From Pelomonas sp937871895 (GTDB lineage Bacteria > Pseudomonadota > Gammaproteobacteria > Burkholderiales > Burkholderiaceae_C): 64,000 nucleotides of DNA. Shown here one piece after another: positions 44,398-53,395 of this stretch. The notes beneath the pieces are model-generated. The model did not search any database, had not been told where the DNA came from, and saw only the letters and a program-made list of their open reading frames with translations. The DNA is taken from NCBI RefSeq assembly GCF_046348265.1, contig NZ_JAXMEO010000013.1; one strand, written 5' to 3'. Numbering within the stretch: the stretch's first letter is position 1; each line of letters opens with the position of its first letter. The position numbers and the translations under genes are program-made.

Positions 44398-45954
44398 TCA
44401 CCACTGGCCGTAAAAGACGCCGGCCTGTTTGTGCTGGTTGGTGCGCTGCTCGATGAACTCGTCGCTCACCGTCGTGCGGTGCTTGCGCCGGGCCAGGAAG
44501 TCGAGCAATTGCTCGCGCATCTGGCGCCGCACGCCTTCTGTCGCGGGCTCGCGGCCGAGGTCGCAGAGCTGCTCGGGGTCGGCCTGCAGGTCATAGAGTT
44601 CTTCGGGCAGGTCCAGCCAGTAGACGTAGCGCCACTGCGCCGTGCGCAGCGAGAAGGCGCGCGACTGCTGGGGCGAGCGGCCGAGCTGCAGGCGCGCCTC
44701 TCGAAAGCTGTAGTCCAGTTCGCTATACACGGCTTGGCGCCAGGCCGGCTGCTGGCCGTGCAGCAGCGGCAGCAGGCTCTCGCCCTCGATGCGGTGGCGC
44801 GGAATCGGCAGGCCCAGTGCGTCCAGCACGGTGGGTACCACGTCCACGCATTCGACAAAGCGATCGTCCTCGCTGCCGCGCGTGGCATCGGCCTCGGGGC
44901 GCGGGTCCACCACGATGAAGGGCACGCGCTGCACGGTGTCGTAGAACAGCTCCTTCTCGCCGAGCCAGTGGTCGCCCAGGAAGTCGCCATGGTCGGCGCA
45001 GAAGATGATCAAGGTGTCCTTGAGCCGGCCGAGGCCATCCATCTCGTTGAAGAGCCGGCCCAGGTGATCGTCGAGTTGATGAATCAACCCCTGATAGGCC
45101 GGCCGCACCTTGCGCACCACCTCGTCGCGCGCAAAGGCCAGGCACTCCTCGTGCTGGCGGTAGGCCGCCACGGCGGGGTGGGCCTGGGCCAGTTCGGCGG
45201 TGGACTTGATGGTGGGCAGGCAGTGCTCGTACCGGTAGTGCGCGTGATAGGGCGAGGGCGCCATATAGGGCCAGTGCGGCTTCACATAGCTCAAGTGCAA
45301 CACCCAGGGCTGGCTGCCCTGGCGGCGCATGAAGTCGATCGCCTGGCTGGTCATGTAGGCCGTCTCGGAATGCGCCTCCGCCACCCGAGCCGGCATGTGC
45401 ACATTGCGCATCTGCCAGCCGCTGACGACCTGGCCGCGTTCGTCAATGGCCGAGATGACGTAGTCGCTCCAAGGGCGTTCGCTGTCGTAGCCCCGCGCAC
45501 GCAAGAAGCGCGAATAAGCGTCGCCGGGGCCCATCTCGTGGTGGCCGTCGTAGCGCTCCACCTCGCGGAAGCCGCCCTGCGCCAGCAGGTGCCCGAGCTC
45601 GGTCTGCCCCTCGATGGCCAAGCGCTGAAGGCCCTCGATGTCGGGCTGCACATGGGTCTTGCCCGCCAGCCACAGGTCCTGCCCGCCACCGGCGGCGCGC
45701 AGGTACTCGCCCAAGGTCATCTCGCCGACGGAGAGCGGCACGCGGTTCCAGGTGGCGCCGTGGCTGATGGGGTAGCGGCCGGTGTAGTAGCTCATCCGGC
45801 TCGGGCCGCACACGCCACTGTTCACATAGGCCTGCGTGAAGCGCACGCCGCGCGCCGCCAAGGCATCGAGGTTGGCGGTTTGCAGATAGGGGTGACCGGC
45901 GCAGGACAGATGGTCCCAGCGCAGCTGGTCGGACATGATGAAGAGGACGTTCAT
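44398..45954 (-). CDS. Sulfatase-family hydrolase
   Basis: 518 residues of the alkaline-phosphatase-like sulfatase family. The formylglycine site is C49-G-P-S-R53 in SGVCGPSRMSYYTGR. Metal ligands include MSDQLRWDHLS and CADHGDFLGDHWLGEKE. No signal peptide, so cytoplasmic. Close relatives hydrolyse sulfate, phosphonate or phosphodiester bonds, so the true substrate is open. It lies 13 bp after a Bug-type receptor gene, probably in one operon, with SulP convergent downstream. Confidence 0.88.
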   Translation of the reverse strand: MNVLFIMSDQLRWDHLSCAGHPYLQTANLDALAARGVRFTQAYVNSGVCGPSRMSYYTGRYPISHGATWNRVPLSVGEMTLGEYLRAAGGGQDLWLAGKTHVQPDIEGLQRLAIEGQTELGHLLAQGGFREVERYDGHHEMGPGDAYSRFLRARGYDSERPWSDYVISAIDERGQVVSGWQMRNVHMPARVAEAHSETAYMTSQAIDFMRRQGSQPWVLHLSYVKPHWPYMAPSPYHAHYRYEHCLPTIKSTAELAQAHPAVAAYRQHEECLAFARDEVVRKVRPAYQGLIHQLDDHLGRLFNEMDGLGRLKDTLIIFCADHGDFLGDHWLGEKELFYDTVQRVPFIVVDPRPEADATRGSEDDRFVECVDVVPTVLDALGLPIPRHRIEGESLLPLLHGQQPAWRQAVYSELDYSFREARLQLGRSPQQSRAFSLRTAQWRYVYWLDLPEELYDLQADPEQLCDLGREPATEGVRRQMREQLLDFLARRKHRTTVSDEFIEQRTNQHKQAGVFYGQW

Positions 45955-45967
45955 CCTCGGCCGTCCT

Positions 45968-46921
45968 TCAATCCAGGCCGAGTTGGATCTTGCGCGCGAT
46001 CTCGCCCCATTTCTTCGAGTCGGCTGCCAGCACCGCCGCCGTCTTGGCGCCGTCGTAGCCGACCACGGCCTGGTCGCTGGCCTTCAGCCTGGCAATGACG
46101 TCAGGCGCCTTCAGCGCTTCCAGCAACGCCGTGCGGAACTTCTGCACGACGGCCTCCGGCGTGCCCTTGGGTGCCATGGCGACCAGGTAGAAGTTGGCCT
46201 CATAGCCCTTGATGCCGGCCTCGGCCACGGTGGGCACATCGGGCAGGGCCGGTGAGCGCGTGGCGCTGGAGACGGCGAGCGCGACCAGCTTGCCGGCTGC
46301 GACATGCGGGAGCACCGTGGGGCCGGCCAAAAATCCGCAGGGCACTTGGCCCCCCAGTACATCCTGCGTGGCCGGCCCCGGGCCTTTGTACGGAATGTGG
46401 GTCATGTCGAATCCCGCGAGGGATTGCAGCAGTTCCATCGTCAGGTGGCCGGGCACTCCCAGGCCGCCCGAGGCGTAGTTCATGCGCTGGCTCTTGGCCT
46501 TGGCGACCAGCTCCGGCACCGTGTGGACGCCCACGCCCGGGTGGCAGACCAAGGTCTGTCCAAATTGGGTGAGCATGGCCACGGGGATCAGGTCGTCGGG
46601 CTTGAAACCCAGCGATTTGTAGACGTGCGGGTTGACAGTGAAGGTGGTGTCCGTCGAGACCAACCAGGTGTAGCCATCGGGCGCCGCGCGCGAGACCTCG
46701 GCGGTGCCCAGATTGCCGCCGGCGCCGGGCTTGTTGTCGATGACCAGCGGCTGCTTCAGGCTGACGAGCATCTTCTCGCCCGCCGCACGCATCACGATGT
46801 CACTGGGCCCGCCGGGCGGGTAGGGCAGCACGATGCGGATCGGCTTTTCCGGCCAGGCGGTCTGCGCGCCACTCAGCAGGGGCAGGCACAGGCTCAAGGC
46901 GAGCAGCAGCGATCGGGTCAT
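45968..46921 (-). CDS. Bug-family (TctC-like) periplasmic binding protein
   Basis: 317 residues. A signal peptide (MTRSLLLALSLCLPLLSGAQTA) is followed by a tripartite tricarboxylate receptor fold: WPEKPIRIVLPYPPGGPSDIVMR, VIDNKPGAGGNLGT, VNPHVYKSLGF, MTHIPYKGPGPATQDVLGGQV. It binds a carboxylate or similar ligand in the periplasm. No TctA/TctB membrane genes are nearby, as is usual for the expanded Bug family in Burkholderiales. It forms a likely operon with the sulfatase. Confidence 0.9.
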   Translation of the reverse strand: MTRSLLLALSLCLPLLSGAQTAWPEKPIRIVLPYPPGGPSDIVMRAAGEKMLVSLKQPLVIDNKPGAGGNLGTAEVSRAAPDGYTWLVSTDTTFTVNPHVYKSLGFKPDDLIPVAMLTQFGQTLVCHPGVGVHTVPELVAKAKSQRMNYASGGLGVPGHLTMELLQSLAGFDMTHIPYKGPGPATQDVLGGQVPCGFLAGPTVLPHVAAGKLVALAVSSATRSPALPDVPTVAEAGIKGYEANFYLVAMAPKGTPEAVVQKFRTALLEALKAPDVIARLKASDQAVVGYDGAKTAAVLAADSKKWGEIARKIQLGLD

Positions 46922-46995
46922 GCGGGTCTCCGGGGTAGCGGTGTCCACCAGGGGAAGCTCCTCTCTGGCGGACGCAATCTAGCCCCCGTAGCATC

Positions 46996-47012
46996 GATTG
47001 ACCTAATCAATC
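46996..47012. promoter_or_regulatory. Candidate MarR operator
   Basis: GATTGACCTAATCAATC is an inverted repeat with 6-bp halves GATTGA/TCAATC around 5 bp. It lies in the 110-bp space between the divergent MarR and Bug genes, 20 bp before the MarR start, the usual place for a MarR site. Confidence 0.65.
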
Positions 47013-47031
47013 CATCTCCGGGTGAACGCTG

Positions 47032-47559
47032 ATGTCCGAGCCCTCGCAGCGCCTGCGCGACCCGCAGACCGTTGAAGACCTGCTGCTCTACCGCCTGGGG
47101 CGGCTCTATGCCACGGCAGGCAGCATGGTGGTGCGCCTGTGCGAGGGCGAGTTCGGCATCACCCGGCGCGAGTGGCGTTTCATCGGCTGGCTGGGCGGTG
47201 CGGGGCCGACACAGCCCTCCGTGCTGGCCGAGCGCGCGGCGCTGGACCGCGCCCGCACCTCGCGCACCTTGTCCACGCTCACCGCGAAGGGCTTGGTCAG
47301 CCGCGTGCCCTTGCCGCGAGATCGGCGGCTCATCGTCGTGGACCTCACCGACGCGGGGCGGGCGCTTTACGCGCGCATCCTGCCGCGTGTGGCCGCACTC
47401 AATCGCGAGTTGCTGGCCGGTCTGGACGACGCGACCCTGGCCACCTTGACGCAGGCGCTCGACACGCTTCAGTCACGCGCCACCGGCTTGCTGACCACCA
47501 CGCCCCTGCCCAAGGCCGAGCGCCGACGCGGCCGGTCGGGTTTCACCTCTCACCGCTGA
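47032..47559 (+). CDS. MarR-family transcription regulator
   Basis: 175 residues. Winged-helix pattern: GITRREWRFIGWLGGAGPTQPSVLAERAALDRARTSRTLSTLTAKGLVSRVPLPRDRRLIVVDLTDAGRALY. It is divergent from the Bug-sulfatase pair, so it likely represses both that operon and itself through the palindrome between them. The C-terminal Arg-rich tail is unusual but short. The inducer is unknown. Confidence 0.9.
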   Translation: MSEPSQRLRDPQTVEDLLLYRLGRLYATAGSMVVRLCEGEFGITRREWRFIGWLGGAGPTQPSVLAERAALDRARTSRTLSTLTAKGLVSRVPLPRDRRLIVVDLTDAGRALYARILPRVAALNRELLAGLDDATLATLTQALDTLQSRATGLLTTTPLPKAERRRGRSGFTSHR

Positions 47560-47570
47560 CGCGGCGGCAC

Positions 47571-47605
47571 AAAAAAGCCCCGCACCCCCTTGCGGGGTGC
47601 GGGGC
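47571..47605 (-). terminator. Rho-independent terminator of the cold-shock gene
   Basis: Read on the minus strand, a perfect 12-bp stem GCCCCGCACCCC/GGGGTGCGGGGC with a 5-nt loop is followed by six T. It may also hinder MarR read-through from the other side. Confidence 0.88.
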
Positions 47606-47645
47606 GGTCGATTCGAGAACGGAGCCTGGCGGGCGGAGCCCAGCC

Positions 47646-47876
47646 TCAGGCAGCTTCGCTCGAAGTTGCCGTCTCCATCGGCGTGATGTTCTGCGCCAAC
47701 TGGCCCTTGGGACCCTGGACCAGCTCGAACTGGACCTGGCTGCCCTGCTTCAGCGTGCGAAACCCTTCCATCTGGATTGCCGAGAAGTGGGCGAAAACAT
47801 CGCCGCCACCGGCCTCAGGTTCGATGAACCCAAAGCCTTTGGCATCGTTGAACCACTTCACTTTGCCCACAGCCAT
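47646..47876 (-). CDS. Cold-shock domain protein (CspA family)
   Basis: 76 residues with RNP1 KGFGFIEP and RNP2 DVFAHFSAI, both intact. It is a single-stranded nucleic acid chaperone. The extended C-terminus NITPMETATSSEAA is slightly longer than in classic CspA. GGAGG precedes the start with good spacing. Its 5' leader and promoter lie in the 199-bp space before clpS. Confidence 0.95.
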   Translation of the reverse strand: MAVGKVKWFNDAKGFGFIEPEAGGGDVFAHFSAIQMEGFRTLKQGSQVQFELVQGPKGQLAQNITPMETATSSEAA

Positions 47877-48075
47877 GATCCAGCCTCCATCGTTGTAGTT
47901 ACTTCGAGGTGCATTTTTCCGGTAGCGCTAGCATTGGCCCATTAGGAGCCGCCCGGTTGGGGCAGACCCTCACTTTCGTGGGATGAACAAACAAAGTCGA
48001 CGCGGTAGTAAAACGACCTGGAAAGCCCCTGTCCACGGGCGTAGGGCCTTTTCCGGCCAACCCTAGAATCAAGGC

Positions 48076-48447
48076 ATGGTCGTGGCTGAATTTGTTCGAA
48101 TCGTTAACCAGGCTATGCCTCCTGCCCCCGCCCAACCCGGCGGCGGCGAAGGCGATGGCAGCGTGGCGTTGGAGCGGGTTCCGCAGCGTACCGAACCCCC
48201 CCGCCTGTATCAGGTGTTGCTGCTCAATGACGATTTCACGCCGATGGAATTCGTCGTCATGGTTTTGCAGGAGTATTTCCGGCACGACCTCGATACGGCG
48301 ACCCAGATCATGCTCAAAATCCACCACGAGGGGCGCGGGGTCTGTGGGGTCTATACCCGGGACGTTGCGTCCACGAAGGTGGAACTGGTGCTGGCCGCTT
48401 CCCGGCGGGCGGGCCACCCCCTTCAATGCACGATGGAGGCCGCATGA
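48076..48447 (+). CDS. clpS: ATP-dependent Clp protease adaptor ClpS
   Basis: 123 residues. It delivers N-degron substrates to ClpAP. The adaptor core reads RLYQVLLLNDDFTPMEFVVMVLQEYF, and the end HPLQCTMEA is typical. The N-terminal 40 residues are Pro/Gly-rich; an ATG at 48115 is an alternative start. Its stop overlaps clpA (ATGA). Confidence 0.94.
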   Translation: MVVAEFVRIVNQAMPPAPAQPGGGEGDGSVALERVPQRTEPPRLYQVLLLNDDFTPMEFVVMVLQEYFRHDLDTATQIMLKIHHEGRGVCGVYTRDVASTKVELVLAASRRAGHPLQCTMEAA

Positions 48448-50768
48448 TTGCGCAAGAGCTTGAGGTCAGCCTGCACATGGCGTTTGTGGAGGCTCGGCAG
48501 CAGCGGCACGAGTTCATCACCGTGGAGCACCTGCTGCTCGCGTTGCTGGACAACCCCAGCGCCGCTGAGGTGCTGCGCGCCTGCGCTGCCAATGTCGATG
48601 ACCTGCGCAAGAGCCTGACGCAGTTCATCAAAGAGAACACGCCCACCGTGGGCGGCACCGACGAGGTGGACACCCAGCCCACGCTTGGCTTCCAGCGCGT
48701 CATCCAGCGCGCCATCATGCATGTGCAAAGCACCGGCAATGGCAAGAAGGAAGTGACTGGTGCCAACGTCATCGTGGCCATCTTTGGTGAGAAGGACTCG
48801 CACGCCGTCTATTACCTGCACCAGCAAGGCGTGACGCGGCTCGATGTCGTCAACTTCATCGCGCACGGCATCAAAAAGACCGAGCCCGAGCCGCCCAAGC
48901 AGCCCGAGAACCCTTCGAGCGGCCAGGAGGGTGAGCGCGAGGAGTCGGGTGAACAAGGCGCCGCCAAGGCCTCGCCGCTGGAGCAGTTCACCCAGAACCT
49001 CAACCAGCTCGCCAAGGACGGCAAGATCGACCCGCTGATCGGCCGCGAGCCCGAGGTCGAGCGCGTGGTGCAGGTGCTGTGCCGCCGCCGCAAGAACAAC
49101 CCGCTGCTGGTCGGCGAAGCCGGCGTGGGCAAGACGGCGATTGCCGAAGGCCTGGCCTGGCGCATCACCGAGGGCGCCGTGCCCGAGGTGCTGGCCGACA
49201 GCGTCGTGTACGCGCTCGACATGGGCGCCCTGCTGGCCGGCACCAAGTACCGCGGTGACTTCGAGCAGCGACTCAAGTCCGTGCTCAAGGCCTTGAAGGA
49301 GCAGCCGCATGCGGTGCTCTTCATTGACGAGATCCACACCCTGATCGGTGCCGGTGCGGCCTCGGGCGGCACGCTGGACGCGAGCAATCTGCTCAAGCCC
49401 GCACTGTCCAGCGGCGCGATGAAGTGCATTGGCGCGACCACCTTCACCGAGTACCGCGGCATTTTTGAAAAGGACGCGGCGCTGTCCCGGCGCTTCCAGA
49501 AGATCGACGTGGCCGAGCCCTCGGTCGAGCAGACCATCGAGATCCTCAAGGGCCTGAAGTCGCGCTTTGAGGAGCACCACAGCGTGCGCTATGCGCTGGG
49601 CGCTTTGCAGGCGGCGGCCGAGCTCTCGGCCAAGTACATCAATGACCGCCATTTGCCGGACAAGGCCATTGACGTCATCGACGAGGCCGGTGCCGCGCAG
49701 CGCGTGCTCCCGAAGAGCAAGCAGAAGAAGACCATCACCCGTGCCGAGGTCGAAGACATCGTCGCCAAGATCGCGCGCATCCCGCCCGCCTCGGTGTCGA
49801 GCGACGACCGCAGCAAGCTCAAGACCCTGGACCGCGACTTGAAGAGCGTCGTCTTCGGCCAGGACCCGGCCATCGATGCGCTGGCCGCCGCCATCAAGAT
49901 GGCGCGCTCGGGCCTCGGTCGGCCCGACAAGCCGATTGGCTCCTTCCTCTTCAGCGGCCCGACCGGCGTCGGCAAGACTGAAGTCGCCAAGCAGCTGGCC
50001 TACATCCTCGGCGTCGAGCTGATCCGCTTCGACATGTCCGAGTACATGGAGCGGCACGCGGTGAGCCGCTTGATCGGCGCGCCTCCCGGCTACGTCGGCT
50101 TCGACCAGGGCGGCCTGCTGACCGAGGCCGTCACGAAGAAGCCGCATGCCGTGCTGCTGCTCGACGAGATCGAGAAGGCCCACCCGGATGTCTTCAACGT
50201 GCTGCTGCAGGTCATGGACCACGGCACGCTGACCGACAACAACGGGCGCAAGGCCGACTTCCGCAACGTCATCATCATCATGACGACGAACGCGGGGGCC
50301 GAGATCATGAACAAGTCCACCATCGGCTTCACGACCCAGCGTCAGCAGGGCGACGAGATGGCCGACATCAAGCGTCTGTTCACGCCTGAGTTCCGCAACC
50401 GGCTGGACGCCATCGTGTCCTTCCGCGCGCTGGATGAGGACATCATCCTGCGCGTGGTCGACAAGTTCCTGCTCCAGCTGGAAAGCCAGCTCGGCGAGAA
50501 GAAGGTCGAGGTCACCTTCACCGACGCGCTGCGCAAGATGCTGGGCAAGAAGGGTTTCGATCCGCTGATGGGCGCGCGCCCGATGCAGCGCCTGATCCAG
50601 GACACCATCCGCCGCGCGCTGGCCGACGAGCTGCTGTTCGGCCGCCTGGTGGACGGTGGCCGCCTGACGGTCGATGTCGATGCGGACGAACAGGTGCAAC
50701 TCGACATCCAGGCCACCGGCAAGCCTTCGAAGGACGGCAAGCCGCGCGCCGAACCGGCGACGGTCTGA
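48444..50768 (+). CDS. clpA: ATP-dependent Clp protease ATP-binding subunit ClpA
   Basis: 774-residue AAA+ unfoldase with two ATPase modules. The N domain begins MIAQELEVSLHMAFVEARQQRHEFITVEHLLLALL. Walker A motifs are GEAGVGKT and GPTGVGKT. The IGL-type ClpP-contact loop should lie near STIGFTTQ. GGAGG at 48435 supports the ATG at 48444, which overlaps clpS. It unfolds substrates for ClpP and takes targets from ClpS. Confidence 0.97.
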   Translation: MIAQELEVSLHMAFVEARQQRHEFITVEHLLLALLDNPSAAEVLRACAANVDDLRKSLTQFIKENTPTVGGTDEVDTQPTLGFQRVIQRAIMHVQSTGNGKKEVTGANVIVAIFGEKDSHAVYYLHQQGVTRLDVVNFIAHGIKKTEPEPPKQPENPSSGQEGEREESGEQGAAKASPLEQFTQNLNQLAKDGKIDPLIGREPEVERVVQVLCRRRKNNPLLVGEAGVGKTAIAEGLAWRITEGAVPEVLADSVVYALDMGALLAGTKYRGDFEQRLKSVLKALKEQPHAVLFIDEIHTLIGAGAASGGTLDASNLLKPALSSGAMKCIGATTFTEYRGIFEKDAALSRRFQKIDVAEPSVEQTIEILKGLKSRFEEHHSVRYALGALQAAAELSAKYINDRHLPDKAIDVIDEAGAAQRVLPKSKQKKTITRAEVEDIVAKIARIPPASVSSDDRSKLKTLDRDLKSVVFGQDPAIDALAAAIKMARSGLGRPDKPIGSFLFSGPTGVGKTEVAKQLAYILGVELIRFDMSEYMERHAVSRLIGAPPGYVGFDQGGLLTEAVTKKPHAVLLLDEIEKAHPDVFNVLLQVMDHGTLTDNNGRKADFRNVIIIMTTNAGAEIMNKSTIGFTTQRQQGDEMADIKRLFTPEFRNRLDAIVSFRALDEDIILRVVDKFLLQLESQLGEKKVEVTFTDALRKMLGKKGFDPLMGARPMQRLIQDTIRRALADELLFGRLVDGGRLTVDVDADEQVQLDIQATGKPSKDGKPRAEPATV

Positions 50769-50800
50769 TCGACGGCCGGCGCTCTAGGGCGCCCGTCGAT
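50768..50800. other. Hairpin between convergent clpA and mtfA
   Basis: ATCGACGG (50768-50775) pairs with CCGTCGAT (50793-50800), with inner GCGC pairs. There is no T-run. It spans both gene ends and could slow transcription from either side. Confidence 0.4.
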
Positions 50801-51566
50801 AGAACCCACTCAGCAGCGCGAAGAGCTCCGGCTCTTCGCGCTGCATTTGTTTGGGCGCGATGAAAAACGCCTCGGTCGCCACGGCGAAGAACTCTTCCAC
50901 CGCCTCGGCGCCATAGGGGTCGATCAAGGTCTCTTCGCCCGCATCCACGCGCGCACAGAAGTGTTCCCACGCGGGGTCGATGACGGCCATCCAGGCCTCG
51001 CGTTCAGCCGGCGAGTCAAGCAAAGGCACGCCGTCGGCGATGCCGTCCTGCATGTCGAGGACATGCGCGAACTCGTGGATCACGACGTTGTAGACAGCGT
51101 CGGCGCCCACCAGCGCGGGGTCGTCGCTGCTGGCCACGGCCTGCCAGGCCAGCATGACCGGGCCGCCCTCCATGGCCTCGCCGGCCAGCTCTTCGTCGTA
51201 GGCGTGGACGATGCCGTCCTCGTCGGTCACCTCACGGCGCGCCACCACCTCAGACTCGTGCATCACGATCCCCACAAAGCCGTCATAGCGCTGCAAGCCC
51301 AGGTGCAGGATGGGCAGGCAGGCCTGGGCCGCCACGGCGACGGCAATCTCGTCCGTCACGACAAAGCCGGCGGCGCCATGGAATTCCTTGGTGGCCAGGA
51401 AGAGCGAGCTCAGACGCCGCAGGGCCGCGAGGTCGGCAGCGCCGAGCTGGGCAAGGAAGGGATAGCGCAGCAGCGTGAGCTGCCAGAGGGCATCGGGGAT
51501 GGCATGGCGTGCGATGCGATGCTCATCGCGCCAGGCCTGCCAGTGCCTAAGCAAAGCGCCCAGCAT
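50784..51566 (-). CDS. mtfA: Zinc peptidase of the MtfA (M90) family
   Basis: 260 residues. The zinc motif H164-E-F-A-H168 is in VVIHEFAHVLDMQDG. FLATKEFHGAAGFVVTDEIAVAVAAQACLPILHLGL and EEFFAVATEAFF are signatures of MtfA, the peptidase that acts on the PTS-regulator Mlc in enteric bacteria. The start overlaps the lpxH stop by one base (TGATG). Mlc is not evident here, so the substrate may differ. Confidence 0.93.
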   Translation of the reverse strand: MLGALLRHWQAWRDEHRIARHAIPDALWQLTLLRYPFLAQLGAADLAALRRLSSLFLATKEFHGAAGFVVTDEIAVAVAAQACLPILHLGLQRYDGFVGIVMHESEVVARREVTDEDGIVHAYDEELAGEAMEGGPVMLAWQAVASSDDPALVGADAVYNVVIHEFAHVLDMQDGIADGVPLLDSPAEREAWMAVIDPAWEHFCARVDAGEETLIDPYGAEAVEEFFAVATEAFFIAPKQMQREEPELFALLSGFYRRAP

Positions 51567-52312
51567 CAGAGGGCGATGCGCTCCAGGCCGGCGGCGCTGA
51601 TGCGCAGCAGGTCGCCACGCGAGGCGGTGTCGAAGTCCCAGTCCGACAGCACATGGCGACGCAGTCCATCGCCCAGGTCGTGCAGGGCCGGCCGGTGGGT
51701 GTGGCCGTGAATCAGGTCGTGCGCGCCGGCGTCCTGCAATTGCGCTCGGCAGATGTCGGCATCCAGGTCGGCGTGCGCGAGCATCGCGGCCTGGGCGCTG
51801 CGGCTCGCGTCCCGCGCTTGGCTGGCAAAGGCGCGGCGCTCGGCCAGGGGTTTGGCCAGAAAGTCCTGTTGCCAGGCTGGGTCGCGCAACTGCTTGCGCA
51901 GTTGCTGGTAGGCGGCATCGCCCAGGCACTGGGCATCGCCATGGCTCAGCAGCCAGCGCCGGTCAAAGGCTTCCAGCACGGTCGGGTCGGCCAGCGGCGG
52001 CGGCATGCCGCAGTCGGACAGCATGTCAGCGCCGACGAGAAAGTCGCGATTGCCGGCCATGAAGTAAAGCCCCAGCCGGCTGCTGGCTGCACGCAGCATC
52101 TGCACGACGCTGTGCTCGCAGGGCGCAAAGCGGGCGTCGTCGCCGACCCAGACCTCGAACACGTCACCCAGCAGGATCACCGCCTGAGCCGGTGTTTCCG
52201 CCAAATGACGCGCCAGCCGCGCCAAGGTGCGCGGCGTCTCCGGGCCGAGGTGCAGGTCAGACAGCAGGTCGATCTGCTGCCAGTGCGCTTCGGCCCGCAG
52301 GACGGGGATCAA
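51566..52312 (-). CDS. lpxH: UDP-2,3-diacylglucosamine diphosphatase
   Basis: 248-residue calcineurin-like phosphoesterase that makes lipid X in lipid A synthesis. Metal ligand motifs are LLSDLHLGPE, LGDVFEVWVGDD, GNRD and LIHGHTHRPA. A TTG start overlaps the ppiB stop (TTGA), because no ATG or GTG lies close by. The first residues LIPVLRAEAHWQQIDLLSDLHLG fit known N-termini. Confidence 0.92.
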   Translation of the reverse strand: MIPVLRAEAHWQQIDLLSDLHLGPETPRTLARLARHLAETPAQAVILLGDVFEVWVGDDARFAPCEHSVVQMLRAASSRLGLYFMAGNRDFLVGADMLSDCGMPPPLADPTVLEAFDRRWLLSHGDAQCLGDAAYQQLRKQLRDPAWQQDFLAKPLAERRAFASQARDASRSAQAAMLAHADLDADICRAQLQDAGAHDLIHGHTHRPALHDLGDGLRRHVLSDWDFDTASRGDLLRISAAGLERIAL

Positions 52313-52815
52313 GGCAGTTCGACCGCGCGTTCGATCACCACGGCATCGACCGGCACGTCGCGGTGGAAGCCGGCATTGCTGGTGCGCACCTTCTCGATCT
52401 CGTCCACCACGGCCGTGCCTTCGATGACCTTGCCGAACACCGCATAGCCCCAACCATCCTGCGCATTGGCGCGGTCCAGGAAGGTGTTGTCGGTGGCGTT
52501 GATGAAGAACTGCGCGGTGGCGGAGTGGGGCGCACTGGTGCGCGCCATGGCCAGCGTGTACTTGGCGTTGAGCAGGCCGTTGGCCGACTCGTTCTCGACC
52601 GCCGCGTCGGTCGGCTTTTGGTTCATGCTGGCATCAAAGCCACCGCCCTGAATCATGAAGCGCTTGATCACGCGGTGGAAGATGGTGCCGTCGTAGTGGC
52701 CCTTGCGCACGTAGGCGAGGAAGTTCTCGACCGTCTTGGGGGCCTTGACGGCGTCCAGCTCGATTTTGATGACGCCCAGGTTGGTGGTCAGTTCAACTTG
52801 CGGATTGGTGCTCAT
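52309..52815 (-). CDS. ppiB: Cytoplasmic cyclophilin, peptidyl-prolyl isomerase B
   Basis: 168 residues with the bacterial cyclophilin core FHRVIKRFMIQGGGFDASMNQ and MARTSAPHSATAQFFINATDN. There is no signal peptide. It speeds proline isomerisation in the cytoplasm. It forms a tandem pair with ppiA and overlaps it by 4 bases. Confidence 0.95.
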   Translation of the reverse strand: MSTNPQVELTTNLGVIKIELDAVKAPKTVENFLAYVRKGHYDGTIFHRVIKRFMIQGGGFDASMNQKPTDAAVENESANGLLNAKYTLAMARTSAPHSATAQFFINATDNTFLDRANAQDGWGYAVFGKVIEGTAVVDEIEKVRTSNAGFHRDVPVDAVVIERAVELP

Positions 52816-53366
52816 TTCGGGGTGGGCTCGATCAAAGCCTTGGTGATGAGGATGGGGGTGACGGGAAAGTGCTGGTGGACGCCCTGGGGTGCCACGGGCA
52901 CGACGCGGATCTTGTCGACGACGTCCATGCCCTCGATGACCTTGCCGAAGACGGCGTAGCCGGGCTTGTCCTCGCTGCGGTTGAGGAAGGCGTTGTCGAC
53001 CACATTGATGAAGAACTGCGAATTGGCCGTGTTGGGCTCGGACATGCGCGCCATGGCGATGGTGCCGCGCACATTGAGCAGGCCGTTGTCGGATTCCAGC
53101 GGAATGGGCGGCTTGGTGGGCCGCTGCTGCAGCTTGGCGTCATAGCCGCCGCCCTGGATCATGAAGTTCTCGATCACGCGGTGGAAGACGGTGCCGTTGT
53201 AGTGCCCGGCCTTCACGTACTGCAGAAAGTTGGCAACGGTCTTGGGCGCCTTCTCGGCATCCAGCTCGATGCGGATCTCACCTTCGGTGGTGATGAGCTT
53301 GACGGTCTGTGCCTGCGCCAGGGTGGCGACGAGCAGGGTGGTGAGGGCAATCAGGGATCGAAACAT
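52812..53366 (-). CDS. ppiA: Periplasmic cyclophilin, peptidyl-prolyl isomerase A
   Basis: 184 residues with a signal peptide MFRSLIALTTLLVATLAQAQ. The core FHRVIENFMIQGGGYDAKLQQ and MARMSEPNTANSQFFINVVDN closely parallels ppiB. It folds exported proteins. The start is the ATG giving MFRSLIA; an upstream in-frame codon would overlap the TPR gene end. Confidence 0.94.
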   Translation of the reverse strand: MFRSLIALTTLLVATLAQAQTVKLITTEGEIRIELDAEKAPKTVANFLQYVKAGHYNGTVFHRVIENFMIQGGGYDAKLQQRPTKPPIPLESDNGLLNVRGTIAMARMSEPNTANSQFFINVVDNAFLNRSEDKPGYAVFGKVIEGMDVVDKIRVVPVAPQGVHQHFPVTPILITKALIEPTPK

Positions 53367-53395
53367 GGCAAGGGCTCCAGAGCTGCCGGGGGGGC

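Noticed and set aside
48423..50699. A 758-codon open frame antisense to clpA
   Set aside because: Same reason: composition shadow of a real gene.
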